DNA of 34,357 bases from Bacteroidales bacterium UBA3742 (GCA_002371785.1 DFGU01000035.1:1-34357), one strand, 5' to 3'; counted from the stretch's first letter, positions 7,087 through 14,704 are shown. Notes: generated by a model from the letters alone, not told the origin. Program-made: numbers and translations.

Positions 7087-7278
7087 ATGAAGTATTTTAT
7101 TCAAACTGACAGCGCCTTTGGCGACTGGAACAATCAGAAAAAAGAAATCCCCGAACCAGTTTACACTGCTATTGCAACGGCTCCGAAAGACCGCGCCAAT
7201 GAGATGGTGGCAAATATCTTAGGGGAAGACCCGATGATGGTTGGAAGCATGGTAAAATGGTCCTTAACCTTCGAGTAA
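7087..7278 (+). CDS. Small protein of 63 residues, unknown
   Basis: I chose the ATG at 7087, which gives an N-terminus (MKYFIQTDSAF) like that of the small gene before it (MKHYYFDF). The ATG at 7060, one base after the leader element, would add nine residues and cannot be excluded. The protein has no signal peptide or membrane segment; the middle (DRANEMVANILGED) looks helical and the end (VKWSLTFE) is a strand. I do not recognise a family. A 13-bp hairpin follows its stop codon. Confidence 0.55.
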   Translation: MKYFIQTDSAFGDWNNQKKEIPEPVYTAIATAPKDRANEMVANILGEDPMMVGSMVKWSLTFE

Positions 7279-7294
7279 TTATGAGCATTTAGCG

Positions 7295-7333
7295 TTGTTA
7301 TAGAGGGGGCATAAGTAGCGCCCTCTATAACAA
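7295..7333. terminator. Long perfect hairpin after the small genes
   Basis: TTGTTATAGAGGG (7295-7307) and its exact complement (7321-7333) form a 13-bp stem with a 13-nt loop. No T run follows on either strand, so it may protect a 3' end or stop transcription in a factor-assisted way rather than act as a classical intrinsic terminator. Confidence 0.55.
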
Positions 7334-7363
7334 TGACAAAATTGCTAGTAAAGAATACTTATT

Positions 7364-7654
7364 ATGTTAGCGGGAATTTTATGGTTTATCGGCTCTTTTA
7401 TAGTCGGTGCGATTATCGGAGGAATTCTTGGTGATATTGCAGGCGAGATCGTCTGTTTTGTTGACGATATAATCTGCTTAATTCCTATTCCGAAAATATT
7501 CTCTCGAATAATTGTTATAGTAGGATCAAGCGTGTTAGTTTACTTATTCACTGAAGGATGGTGGTTTTGGGGACTCATTGCATGGTGGGGATTCTACATT
7601 CGCTGCATTCGTTATGCCCAAGAAGCTGCTGGAGGAGATGATGATGATTTATAA
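7364..7654 (+). CDS. Small integral membrane protein, unknown
   Basis: The 96-residue protein has two or three membrane segments: about residues 4-30 (a Gly/Ile-rich stretch containing GAIIGGILG), 45-62 (IIVIVGSSVLVYLF) and possibly 66-80 (WWFWGLIAWWGFY). It ends in an acidic tail (GGDDDDL). No family is recognised. It begins 31 bases after the hairpin at 7295-7333 and ends 30 bases before the Sel1-like gene, so the two are probably co-transcribed. Low GC content sets it apart from the core genes of the window. Confidence 0.68.
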   Translation: MLAGILWFIGSFIVGAIIGGILGDIAGEIVCFVDDIICLIPIPKIFSRIIVIVGSSVLVYLFTEGWWFWGLIAWWGFYIRCIRYAQEAAGGDDDDL

Positions 7655-7684
7655 TAATATATTAAAACTTTAAATTTTTAGATT

Positions 7685-8716
7685 ATGGGATTCTTACAAA
7701 AATTGGTTGACCTCGTTAAGGAAGAATTGCTTGACGAGCCGAAGAAGCCACAAAAAGCAAAAAAGGCAGGTAACTCTAACTCTCCGAAAATTGAAAAGCC
7801 CAAAGGAGATTCATTTGAAGAACTCTGTGCAAAAGCAAAAGCCGGAGATCTTGGAGCGCAATATAAGTTATACATGCAGTTTGCGAACAAAAAAGAAAAA
7901 CACGAAGCACTTGAGGCTTTATTCACAGAAATGATGAATAATGGGAGTGTTGATGGTATGGGATTGCTGGGATGTCTTCTTGCAATGCAGCCGGGTTTTG
8001 CAGATGACAAAGTAAAATATGGTAGCCAGCTAGCATTTCAAGCCATGACTCAAGGTTCTATCTTCCCTGCTGTTATGAGAGGATACTTATGTGCAGAACC
8101 TATTGGTTTGAGAAGAAAATGGAATCCTGAGATAACAGACAATCGTCTTTTTATTTGTCCTGTAAATTATACAGAGGCAATAAAACTCCTAGAAATAGCA
8201 GCTGAGAAACTTAATTCCTACCCTCAAGATGTTCAAGCTGTTTTTAGTGATGTTTATGGGTACTTGGCATATTGTTATGGCTACGCAGGAAATGAACAAA
8301 AATTGTATCAATACGCATTTAAGGGGGCAGAATATGAGAATCCTATAGCATGTATAAAGATGTTCGAGGGTTATCATTGGGGAGATGGAGAATTTGAGAA
8401 GAATGCTGATTTCGCCATAGCATATGCTAAAAAGGTAGAAAAACACAAGAACCAATTATTACCTGCATTATTGGCAAGATTTTATGTCGGCGTAGGTCGG
8501 ATATATTTTGATGCGGGTGTTGAAGATAAGGCCTTTGAATTCAATTGCAGAGCAGCAGAGTTAGGATCTTGCAACGCCATGTCTGTCATATCCAAATGGT
8601 ATGAGTATGGAAGAGTCGTAGATAAAGATGTGGAGAAAGCATTGTATTGGCGCAACAAAGCAACTGCTGCCGGTTATAATTGGAATACCAACAACATACC
8701 GGATGGCTGTATTTAA
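7685..8716 (+). CDS. Sel1-like / TPR-like repeat protein
   Basis: The 343-residue protein has no signal peptide. A charged Lys/Pro-rich segment (residues 15-42) is followed by helical repeats of the Sel1-like type. They are seen best at about residues 48-66 (AKAGDLGAQYKLY) and 290-334 (CRAAELGSCNAMSVISKWYE, then KDVEKALYWRNKATAAGY). Such repeats serve protein-protein contacts. The central repeats are diverged. The gene is AT-rich, follows a small membrane protein and ends at a strong hairpin. Sel1-like proteins are common in bacterial accessory regions, including those with effector or immunity roles, but no such role is shown here. Confidence 0.78.
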   Translation: MGFLQKLVDLVKEELLDEPKKPQKAKKAGNSNSPKIEKPKGDSFEELCAKAKAGDLGAQYKLYMQFANKKEKHEALEALFTEMMNNGSVDGMGLLGCLLAMQPGFADDKVKYGSQLAFQAMTQGSIFPAVMRGYLCAEPIGLRRKWNPEITDNRLFICPVNYTEAIKLLEIAAEKLNSYPQDVQAVFSDVYGYLAYCYGYAGNEQKLYQYAFKGAEYENPIACIKMFEGYHWGDGEFEKNADFAIAYAKKVEKHKNQLLPALLARFYVGVGRIYFDAGVEDKAFEFNCRAAELGSCNAMSVISKWYEYGRVVDKDVEKALYWRNKATAAGYNWNTNNIPDGCI

Positions 8717-8740
8717 AGCTTAATTGTATAACAAATTCTT

Positions 8741-8775
8741 CTATTAGGAGTGGGTCTTTTGCCCGCTCCTAATAG
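8741..8775 (+). terminator. Hairpin after the Sel1-like gene
   Basis: CTATTAGGAG (8741-8750) pairs with CTCCTAATAG (8766-8775). A G-U pair and GGG/CCC extend the stem to 14 pairs, with loop TCTTTTG. It lies 24 bases after the stop codon. No T run follows, as for the hairpin at 7295. Confidence 0.6.
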
Positions 8776-8799
8776 ATATAGCCCTCATCAAATAATCAC

Positions 8800-9249
8800 A
8801 TGCTCAAAAAGGTTATCATATTCCAACTTGCGATTGGGTTATCTCTGGCAATTATTGCTCAACCGAAATCGGTTAATGGCGCTCCTCCTCGGCAGTTAAC
8901 GCACGCAGAAGAGGTGATGATTCAAGCCAAAACCGGCATTTGATGTGCGCAGAAATTGTGTGCGAGGCAACAATCTCTATAGTTATAAAGGGCAAGAATT
9001 CTATGTGTTTCCGTATAACCAATCCAATTACTACATATTTTTTTAGAACCGTTCATTACGGATGATAATACGGATAATTATAATCAATGTGATTGAAGCT
9101 GAAAACTGATTCCATATTTTGTTTGGGAAACGCCGGAACAGTCAATGAGAGTACTCCGCGAAGAGACTTTCACTATAGAACGATTTGTCGAAAAACTGAA
9201 AGATCCAAGTGAAGCGCTACATGTGCGCGTTTCCGGAAATATAGGGTAA
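8800..9249 (+). pseudogene. Decayed gene for a secreted protein
   Basis: A frame from ATG 8800 codes for a clear signal peptide (MLKKVIIFQLAIGLSLAIIA) and stops at TGA 8941. The next frame continues at once with coding-like sequence (DVRRNCVRGNNLYSYKGQEF) to a TAG after a run of T at about 9046. A third frame then runs through two in-frame stops (near 9094 and 9100) to TAA 9247, including VWETPEQSMRVLREETF and SEALHVRVSGNIG. The pieces would join into one protein of about 150 residues. At least two frameshifts and two stops make it a pseudogene. The family is unknown. Confidence 0.62.
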
Positions 9250-9323
9250 CAAACGTACTAAAAAACTCTATAAATTATAATCAAGACAACGGAAAATCCA
9301 ATGCTTTAGTTCGGAATAATTGT

Positions 9324-10511
9324 ATGGGAATTGATGTGTTATTGATAGAACTTAATAAAAACCCTATGTTTCATCTTTCATTAGGGTCGAAAGAGTTGTT
9401 TCATAGTAACTTTTTGGCATTCTTATGGGATCAAAATCCAAAGGCGTTTTTAGAATTGCTTAACGATTTGTGTCTCAATTCTATTAATGTTGCTGACCTC
9501 TTAAATGAAAAGGAATTAACTTTGGACCGCGAGAAAGAGAATTTTGATATCTGCATTCACCACAAAGAAGGTAAAAAAGAAATCTATGATATCATCATTG
9601 AAAACAAAGTGAAGAGCATTCCTTACAAAGAGCAGTTAGAGGATTATGAAGATAAGGTAAGAAAGCATCAAAAAGGAAGAACGATTAAGAATATTTTATT
9701 GACTTTAGCAGATAATTTTCCTAACGCTAACAATATTAAAGGATGGATTATTGTATCTTACAAAGCTTTGGCTCAAAAGTTAAAATCAAGTAAAAGTGAT
9801 TTCAGTTCATCAAATCGACAAATCTTACAATATATCGAGGATTATATAGATTTTATTAAGCAATTAACTCCGCTAAAAGATAAGATTCTAGAAGATTTGA
9901 AGAATAATGGTCCATATCATCAGCAAGAAGACATTAACACATTCCATAAATACAAATTAAGTGACTTATATATTAAGTTAAGAGGTGCGTATTTCATAGG
10001 CTTGATAAAAGACAAATTAGAAAGTACTTATAAAAAGAACGGAGTGGATGTTGAGTATTTTACAAGTAGCAAATTTGAAGAAAGACGCAGAGGCGGAAGC
10101 GGTGAAAAAACTATGATTTGGTTGCATTCTGGAATGAATAGGGGAAAGAGCACAGTAACTGCATCAATCAACCCTGCGAATAGTGAGAATTTGTATGAGT
10201 TACAAATAGAGGGAGATCAATATCGACATATGTTTAATCAAAATGGTCTTGTCGCCAAGAGAGGTTCTGTATCGAAAAATTTGTTGAATATTCCCTACTT
10301 TGATTATAATAATCTACCGAGTAAAGTCAATAATAACTGGGCTGGAAAAAGTGATTTTAATCAATACAAGCCTAACTATTTGTATAAATATGTGAAGTTT
10401 GATTCAGAGATAAAGGTAAATGAAATGATAGATATCCTTGTTGAGGATATACAGAATGTCCTCAGATACAGGGATAAATGCGAAAATGTAGTAAGTGATT
10501 TTTTAAATTAA
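9324..10511 (+). CDS. PD-(D/E)XK nuclease superfamily protein (PDDEXK_4-like)
   Basis: The 395-residue protein has the N-terminal layout of the PDDEXK_4 group. It shows the motif GSKELFHSNFLAFLW (21-35), then FDICI with the putative metal ligand D75, then YDIIIENKV with the E-x-K pair E93 and K95, then QLEDY with Q104. This is the full set of expected active-site residues, so it could be an active nuclease. The C-terminal 290 residues are unassigned and may bind a partner or substrate. The start is the ATG at 9324. The gene is AT-rich and lies after a pseudogene and before an AAA/DUF4143 ATPase; a related fold occurs again at 12302-13717. The biological role, including phage defence, is an inference from context only. 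Confidence 0.82.
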   Translation: MGIDVLLIELNKNPMFHLSLGSKELFHSNFLAFLWDQNPKAFLELLNDLCLNSINVADLLNEKELTLDREKENFDICIHHKEGKKEIYDIIIENKVKSIPYKEQLEDYEDKVRKHQKGRTIKNILLTLADNFPNANNIKGWIIVSYKALAQKLKSSKSDFSSSNRQILQYIEDYIDFIKQLTPLKDKILEDLKNNGPYHQQEDINTFHKYKLSDLYIKLRGAYFIGLIKDKLESTYKKNGVDVEYFTSSKFEERRRGGSGEKTMIWLHSGMNRGKSTVTASINPANSENLYELQIEGDQYRHMFNQNGLVAKRGSVSKNLLNIPYFDYNNLPSKVNNNWAGKSDFNQYKPNYLYKYVKFDSEIKVNEMIDILVEDIQNVLRYRDKCENVVSDFLN

Positions 10512-10789
10512 ATCACACAAAAGACATTTAGTGGCGTGAGAGATGCGTGAGAGTGGCTGATTTGTAAAGTTTCTTGAGTCGCTATCGTCCCGTATGTGAG
10601 TCGTATGTCGCTCGTAAGCAAGTCGACAAACCTTTATGGCTAATTAGGGCGAATTGCAAAAGATAAAATGTGATCTTTGAAATACTGGATTACAGCGATC
10701 TCCCACCGAAAGAAGCTTACTGTTTGTTACATTGGGAACCCTAAATGTTGGTAAATTTAGTTATTTGAGCATTTTTTTCCTCAAAAAAC
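10512..10789 (+). other. Intergenic stretch with repeats and a tiny frame
   Basis: No ordinary gene is seen. The stretch holds a direct pair GCGTGAGAG (near 10534 and 10545), a segment rich in GTCG and TCGC words (10575-10626), and the direct repeat at 10635-10664. A possible 24-codon frame from GTG 10670 to TAA 10744 (product ending AYCLLHWEP) looks protein-like and may be the remnant of a lost gene. Confidence 0.4.
10635..10664 (+). repeat. Module-border direct repeat, copy upstream of the ATPase
   Basis: This 30-base segment matches 12182-12213 at 27 of 30 positions, apart from two extra A residues there. Its core GGCTAATTAGGGCG also occurs at 6183-6196. The two long copies lie on either side of the ATPase gene. 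Confidence 0.65.
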
Positions 10790-10820
10790 TTGCATATATC
10801 AAAAAAAAACAGTACTTTTG
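10790..10820 (+). promoter_or_regulatory. Promoter of the ATPase gene
   Basis: TTG (10790-10792) and TACTTTTG (10813-10820) are 20 bases apart. The ATG follows 97 bases later, leaving a leader that contains two copies of TAACTTTTGAAAG. Confidence 0.7.
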
Positions 10821-10830
10821 CGCCAATTTT

Positions 10831-10876
10831 TAACTTTTGAAAGTAAAATATGCACTTGTGTATTAACTTTTGAAAG
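10831..10876 (+). repeat. Two 13-bp direct repeats in the ATPase leader
   Basis: TAACTTTTGAAAG occurs at 10831-10843 and again at 10864-10876, 33 bases apart (about three helical turns), just downstream of the promoter. They could be operator half-sites or the trace of a local duplication. Confidence 0.6.
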
Positions 10877-10917
10877 CACAAAATACTATAGCTATTAACC
10901 CTTACAAAGTAAAAAAC

Positions 10918-12117
10918 ATGGAGCAATTAATCAATTTCTATTATCGGTTATTGGAGCGTTATTCCGAGTTTACGCAGATGCGTTATTTGTATGATGAGAT
11001 TAATTGGAAGAACCAATTGATTCTTATCCGCGGACCGAAAGGTTCCGGCAAAACGACCATGCTGATGCAGCATATCTTGCGTACTTTTCCCGACAAAAGC
11101 AAAGCGCTGTATTGTTCTGTAGATCATTTTTGGTTTGCCTCCCACAAGCTTCTGGACTTGGCGGAATATGCATATACGCATGATATAACCCATCTATTTT
11201 TGGATGAGATACACAAGTACGGCAATTGGGCGCAAGAGCTCAAAAACATCTACGATGGTTATCCCACGTTACATGTGGTAGTAACCGGAAGTAACGCTTT
11301 GGACATCATCCATCAGATGTATGATTTGTCCCGTCGTTGCCGCGTTTATACCATGTGTGGCATGAGTTTTCGTGAGTATCTCAAGTTGGAAGGAGTGGCG
11401 GATTTGCCGCCTGTGTCATTAGAGGAACTAGTGAAGAATCATGAGGCTATCAGTCGTGATATCACCTTAAAGCAGAACATCAAAGTGTTACTGCATTTTG
11501 AGCGTTATATCAAGGAAGGGTATTATCCGTTCTATCGCGATGAGTCCTTGAGCTTTGGAGAACGATTAAGCCAAGTGATAGACACTATCATCTTCAACGA
11601 GATTCCTGCAGTCTCCAATTTGGAATATGAATCGGTCTATAAGATTAAACCTCTGCTTGCTATCTTGGCACAACAAAATCCGTACACACTGAACATCTCC
11701 GCTCTGGGCAAATCGCTGAACGCTTCGCGGAATGTGCTACTTAAATTGATTGAACTATTGGATCAAGCAGCCTTGATTCGCCGGTTGTATGCTTCTGAAG
11801 AGGGGTGGGAGCAAGTCAATAAGCCGGAGAAGATTTTGTTCAACAACACAAACCTGATGTATGCGCTATCTCCCAATGCAGATACAGGTACAATGCGCGA
11901 GACATTTTGTGCTTCTATGTTAGCGAAGGCACATAAGGTAGCCATGCCTGAGAAAGGAGACATCGTGGCTGACAAGCAGTATTTGTTTGAAGTCGGAGGC
12001 AAAAGCAAAGGCTTTGGTCAGATTGCCAACATTCCGAATAGTTATGTAGTGGCAGATGGCATTGACATGGGATTTGAAAACAAAATCCCACTATGGATGT
12101 TCGGTCTGCTCTACTAA
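10918..12117 (+). CDS. AAA family ATPase with DUF4143 domain
   Basis: The 399-residue protein has an AAA_14-type ATPase domain: Walker A GPKGSGKT (residues 39-46), Walker B LFLDE (D96, E97) and a sensor-like VVVTGSN. The C-terminal DUF4143 region includes YLFEVGGKSKGFGQI, and DUF4143 is considered a PD-(D/E)XK-like fold; the E-V-G-G-K stretch would hold its active-site pair. Such ATPases are abundant and mobile in Bacteroidales genomes, with no settled function. The ATG at 10918 is chosen because an earlier TTG at 10870 lies inside a leader repeat. It stands between two PD-(D/E)XK genes and between two copies of a 30-bp direct repeat. Confidence 0.88.
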   Translation: MEQLINFYYRLLERYSEFTQMRYLYDEINWKNQLILIRGPKGSGKTTMLMQHILRTFPDKSKALYCSVDHFWFASHKLLDLAEYAYTHDITHLFLDEIHKYGNWAQELKNIYDGYPTLHVVVTGSNALDIIHQMYDLSRRCRVYTMCGMSFREYLKLEGVADLPPVSLEELVKNHEAISRDITLKQNIKVLLHFERYIKEGYYPFYRDESLSFGERLSQVIDTIIFNEIPAVSNLEYESVYKIKPLLAILAQQNPYTLNISALGKSLNASRNVLLKLIELLDQAALIRRLYASEEGWEQVNKPEKILFNNTNLMYALSPNADTGTMRETFCASMLAKAHKVAMPEKGDIVADKQYLFEVGGKSKGFGQIANIPNSYVVADGIDMGFENKIPLWMFGLLY

Positions 12118-12138
12118 TCCCTCCGGCAAATACTTTTC

Positions 12139-12177
12139 AAAAGCGGTAATCCAATATGATGCGGTTTGCCGCTTTTG
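12139..12177 (+). terminator. Likely terminator of the ATPase gene
   Basis: AAAAGCGGTAA (12139-12149) can pair with TTGCCGCTTTT (12166-12176) with one G-U pair, leaving a 16-nt loop and a short T run. It starts 22 bases after the stop codon. Confidence 0.6.
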
Positions 12178-12181
12178 CTTA

Positions 12182-12213
12182 TATGGCTAATTAGTGCTTA
12201 TTGCAAAAAAGAT
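12182..12213 (+). repeat. Module-border direct repeat, copy downstream of the ATPase
   Basis: This is the second long copy of the repeat at 10635-10664, with the core GGCTAATTAGTGC. It lies directly after the ATPase terminator and before the promoter region of the second nuclease-fold gene, so the ATPase gene with its promoter is framed by the pair. Confidence 0.65.
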
Positions 12214-12246
12214 TAACTTCTATTTTTTTATTTGAAAATAAAGTAT

Positions 12247-12254
12247 TATATTTG
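12247..12254 (+). promoter_or_regulatory. Probable -7 element of the second nuclease-fold gene
   Basis: TATATTTG fits TAnnTTTG and lies 47 bases before the start at 12302. The region 20 bases upstream is T-rich but has no TTTG, so the promoter is weaker or needs an activator. Confidence 0.45.
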
Positions 12255-12301
12255 CAGCCAAATAATATTGTGCGTAATAAATATGAACAAATAATATACC
12301 T

Positions 12302-13717
12302 ATGAAAATCAATAATCTCCTCTCAACATCAACTGATGGTGGCCTCAATCGGGATATCTTGTTGGAGCAGTATCAACGTGAATTTAATTTACAAAGTAAG
12401 CCATTTCTCTTGTGCGATATCTTTGACATGAAAGAGAATATGCACACGAATCTGTTAGAGCAGTTGTTAATATATAACAATTATATGCTTCTACCATCAT
12501 TCGTGGAAAAAGTGCTGGGCATAGATTCTCTGTCAACGAAAGAATTCATAGAGTCCGGAGATGTCTATGTCACAACGCAATTAAAAGCGTTGGGAAACAA
12601 AAAAGACACGTGGGGACTTGTAGATTTGGTAATTGGTATCGGAGATACGGATATTATCATTGAGAATAAGGTTAACGGAGCGGTTGATGTGAAAAACCAA
12701 TTAGCGCGTTACGTAGCTTCTATGCTTTTCGTGCGAGTAGTTTCTCCGTATAATGCAGCCGGACAATTTGACCCCGATTGGTATGATGCGCTGGAGGACA
12801 ACAAGAAAAGAATAATAGATAAAAAACTGCAGAATCTCTATGTCTATTATCTTACAAAACACGAGAGTGATGAGAACCCGAGCCATTCCAGTTTCTCAGG
12901 AAGCATTAAAACACAATTGGAGAATCTCGGTCACTTCCGTAAAATATCTTACGAAAACGACCTCTATCAATGGCTCGAGAGCATTGTTCTGCCACTGATT
13001 CCACAAAACGATTTGTTGTATAGCGCCATGCAGCAATATATCGCTTATCTGGAATATCTATTGGCACCGGCGGCCAGTTGGCAACAACAATGGATCATTA
13101 ATACCTTAAATTTAACAGCCGCGGATATTCCTAACTATAAACTCATATCGGATGGTATAGCGTATTATCAAAAGCAGTCAAAAAATCAAGTTACCGATAG
13201 CCTTATCAAGGCGTTGGAGTTTGCGCGAGAAGATATCTTTGCGCACGATCTGGAGCACGTTCTAAACGATTGGGGTATTCATTATACATCCTCTTTCTGC
13301 CTTTTGTACAAACGTGCTTGGGCGAATATTGACAACAATAAATACGCGTGCCCTACTATTCAAATCGTTATTCATACTCCTTTCCATCGGTTGAGCAACA
13401 AGGCTAAGAACCTCAAGGTCTCGCTGGCAATCACGCATCTTTCGCCGGCATTCTTCCAATCCAAGCAAAAAGCCGATATACGCAATACGGCTGATAGGTT
13501 GGTTGCTCAGTTGGCATCCGAGGAGGATTATGCCAATCCGGATACATGGGATGCGCACAATCGCATATTCAGAGTAGTTTATCAAAAAAACTTTGATATA
13601 CAAGGCAAAGATTTTAACGATAAAGAGGCCCGCGTAGCACTATACAAGGATATCATCCAGAAGTTGGCATCTTCTATAGAGAAGATTGACAATGCCTTAC
13701 AAAATATTGAGCACTAA
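12302..13717 (+). CDS. Second PD-(D/E)XK nuclease superfamily protein
   Basis: The 471-residue protein carries the same motif order as the gene at 9324: MHTNLLEQLLIY (47-58, in place of LFHSNFLAFL), VDLVIGI with D108, IIIENKV with E121 and K123, and QLARY with Q133. All expected metal-binding and catalytic residues are present. The C-terminal 330 residues share no obvious similarity with the first protein, so the two probably have different partners or targets. The gene is less AT-rich than the one at 9324, suggesting a different history. It follows the ATPase module and comes just before a chain of tiny genes. Confidence 0.82.
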   Translation: MKINNLLSTSTDGGLNRDILLEQYQREFNLQSKPFLLCDIFDMKENMHTNLLEQLLIYNNYMLLPSFVEKVLGIDSLSTKEFIESGDVYVTTQLKALGNKKDTWGLVDLVIGIGDTDIIIENKVNGAVDVKNQLARYVASMLFVRVVSPYNAAGQFDPDWYDALEDNKKRIIDKKLQNLYVYYLTKHESDENPSHSSFSGSIKTQLENLGHFRKISYENDLYQWLESIVLPLIPQNDLLYSAMQQYIAYLEYLLAPAASWQQQWIINTLNLTAADIPNYKLISDGIAYYQKQSKNQVTDSLIKALEFAREDIFAHDLEHVLNDWGIHYTSSFCLLYKRAWANIDNNKYACPTIQIVIHTPFHRLSNKAKNLKVSLAITHLSPAFFQSKQKADIRNTADRLVAQLASEEDYANPDTWDAHNRIFRVVYQKNFDIQGKDFNDKEARVALYKDIIQKLASSIEKIDNALQNIEH

Positions 13718-13772
13718 AACAAGTAATATCTTTGCCGACGAAATATTAACCAAACAATAAATATCGCACAAC

Positions 13773-13856
13773 ATGAAAAGAACAATTATCTATGTTTTCT
13801 GTCCAAAACGCCTGCGTATCTTTGAAGATCAGGATGTTCCACAATTACTGGACTAA
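13773..13856 (+). CDS. Micro-protein of 27 residues, uncertain
   Basis: An ATG at 13773 opens a 27-codon frame (MKRTIIYVFCPKRLRIFEDQ and following) ending at TAA 13856. It lies 39 bases after a possible -7 element TATCTTTG (13727-13734). It precedes the 73-residue gene at 13871 by 14 bases. It could be a real small protein, a leader peptide or a truncated gene; only position and coding-like composition support it. Confidence 0.35.
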   Translation: MKRTIIYVFCPKRLRIFEDQDVPQLLD

Positions 13857-13870
13857 TTATAGCATGAACT

Positions 13871-14092
13871 ATGGCTGATCCATTATATAGTGAAATCTTT
13901 TTCAAAGGCAAAAAGCAAGCCGTTGTGGACTTCTTGAATAGAGGTCTAAGTGGTGCTGTGCTTACCGAACGCGTGTCCGTTCAGATGAGCGGCGAACAGA
14001 TCGTGGACCTGTTAAACGGTCTCAAAGAAAACGGAATAGGTATGGAATCCTATGTCCCGCTACCGGAGATCGATATTGTGGAAAATGGATAA
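13871..14092 (+). CDS. Small soluble protein of 73 residues, unknown
   Basis: The frame starts with MADPLYSEIFFKGKKQAVVD and has no signal or membrane segment. The helical parts (QAVVDFLNRGLSG and GEQIVDLLNGLKENG) and an acidic end suggest a small globular protein. Its stop overlaps the start of an 18-codon frame, which in turn overlaps the next gene. No family is recognised. Confidence 0.62.
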   Translation: MADPLYSEIFFKGKKQAVVDFLNRGLSGAVLTERVSVQMSGEQIVDLLNGLKENGIGMESYVPLPEIDIVENG

Positions 14093-14141
14093 GTCGGAAA
14101 TAGAAACTATCATAAATAGACTAAACGAGAAAAAAGCATGA
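14085..14141 (+). CDS. 18-residue linking frame, uncertain
   Basis: An ATG at 14085 overlaps the stop region of the previous gene by 8 bases. Its TGA at 14139 overlaps the ATG of the next gene (ATGA). The product would be an acidic-basic helix ending NRLNEKKA. Such double overlap allows ribosomes to pass from one gene to the next, so it may be a coupling device as much as a protein. Confidence 0.35.
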   Translation: MDKSEIETIINRLNEKKA

Positions 14142-14467
14142 ATAACACAGACGTTGGATACTTCTTAAATCTAAAGAACGCACTTGTCATGGTTTGGCAA
14201 GCAAAGAATCCGTTGAATGCGAACCGTAAGGTTATGAAAGCTTGCTTGCCATTAGTACATCCGGATGCCTATCGGATATTCTTCCCCTTCAGTTATTTAT
14301 GGGGATTGATCCGGAATATAGTATCTCCGTCCGAACCAATGACACGGGAAAGTGCTTGGGATAATTTTTGGGACTCCTCGTTCGGCGAACTGCTTTGGCT
14401 ATGCATTTTCGGTCTTATTGTGGTTGGTGTTGCGATCTTAATTCTTAAACTATCTGGAAAATTATAG
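14138..14467 (+). CDS. Small membrane protein of 109 residues, unknown
   Basis: The N-terminal part is soluble-looking (VWQAKNPLNANRKVMKACLP). A strong C-terminal membrane segment lies at about residues 84-106 (LLWLCIFGLIVVGVAILILK). A weaker hydrophobic patch lies at about 48-60 (IFFPFSYLWGLI). The start overlaps the stop of the 18-codon frame. It is the last gene before an 840-base repeat-rich region. No family is recognised. Confidence 0.62.
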   Translation: MNNTDVGYFLNLKNALVMVWQAKNPLNANRKVMKACLPLVHPDAYRIFFPFSYLWGLIRNIVSPSEPMTRESAWDNFWDSSFGELLWLCIFGLIVVGVAILILKLSGKL

Positions 14468-14519
14468 CAATTATCCGGCACTGAAATTCCAACCGACCAG
14501 TTGCCCAAAATTTTTTGCA

Positions 14520-14560
14520 TGGCGATATTGACGATAATGGCGATATCGCCAATATCGCCA
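14520..14560. repeat. Nested palindromes
   Basis: TGGCGATATTG (14520-14530) is the exact complement of CAATATCGCCA (14550-14560), and inside lies the perfect 14-bp palindrome TGGCGATATCGCCA (14538-14551). The word GGCGATAT therefore occurs in overlapping direct and inverted forms. It may end the operon before it or bind a protein. Confidence 0.6.
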
Positions 14561-14704
14561 ACTTCGCCAAGTCATTTTTTGTTGACAACCGTCCTAATTT
14601 TGTTTACAATCAAACTATCCGATTCTTAAGATTTAGCTCCATGCTTAAGTAAGGGGCTTGTCACGGTTAAGTCCTGTTAATCCTAGACTTTAGTCCTAAC
14701 GTCA

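Noticed and set aside
10512..10789. tRNA or other known RNA gene
   Set aside because: No cloverleaf or known RNA pattern could be formed from the segment.
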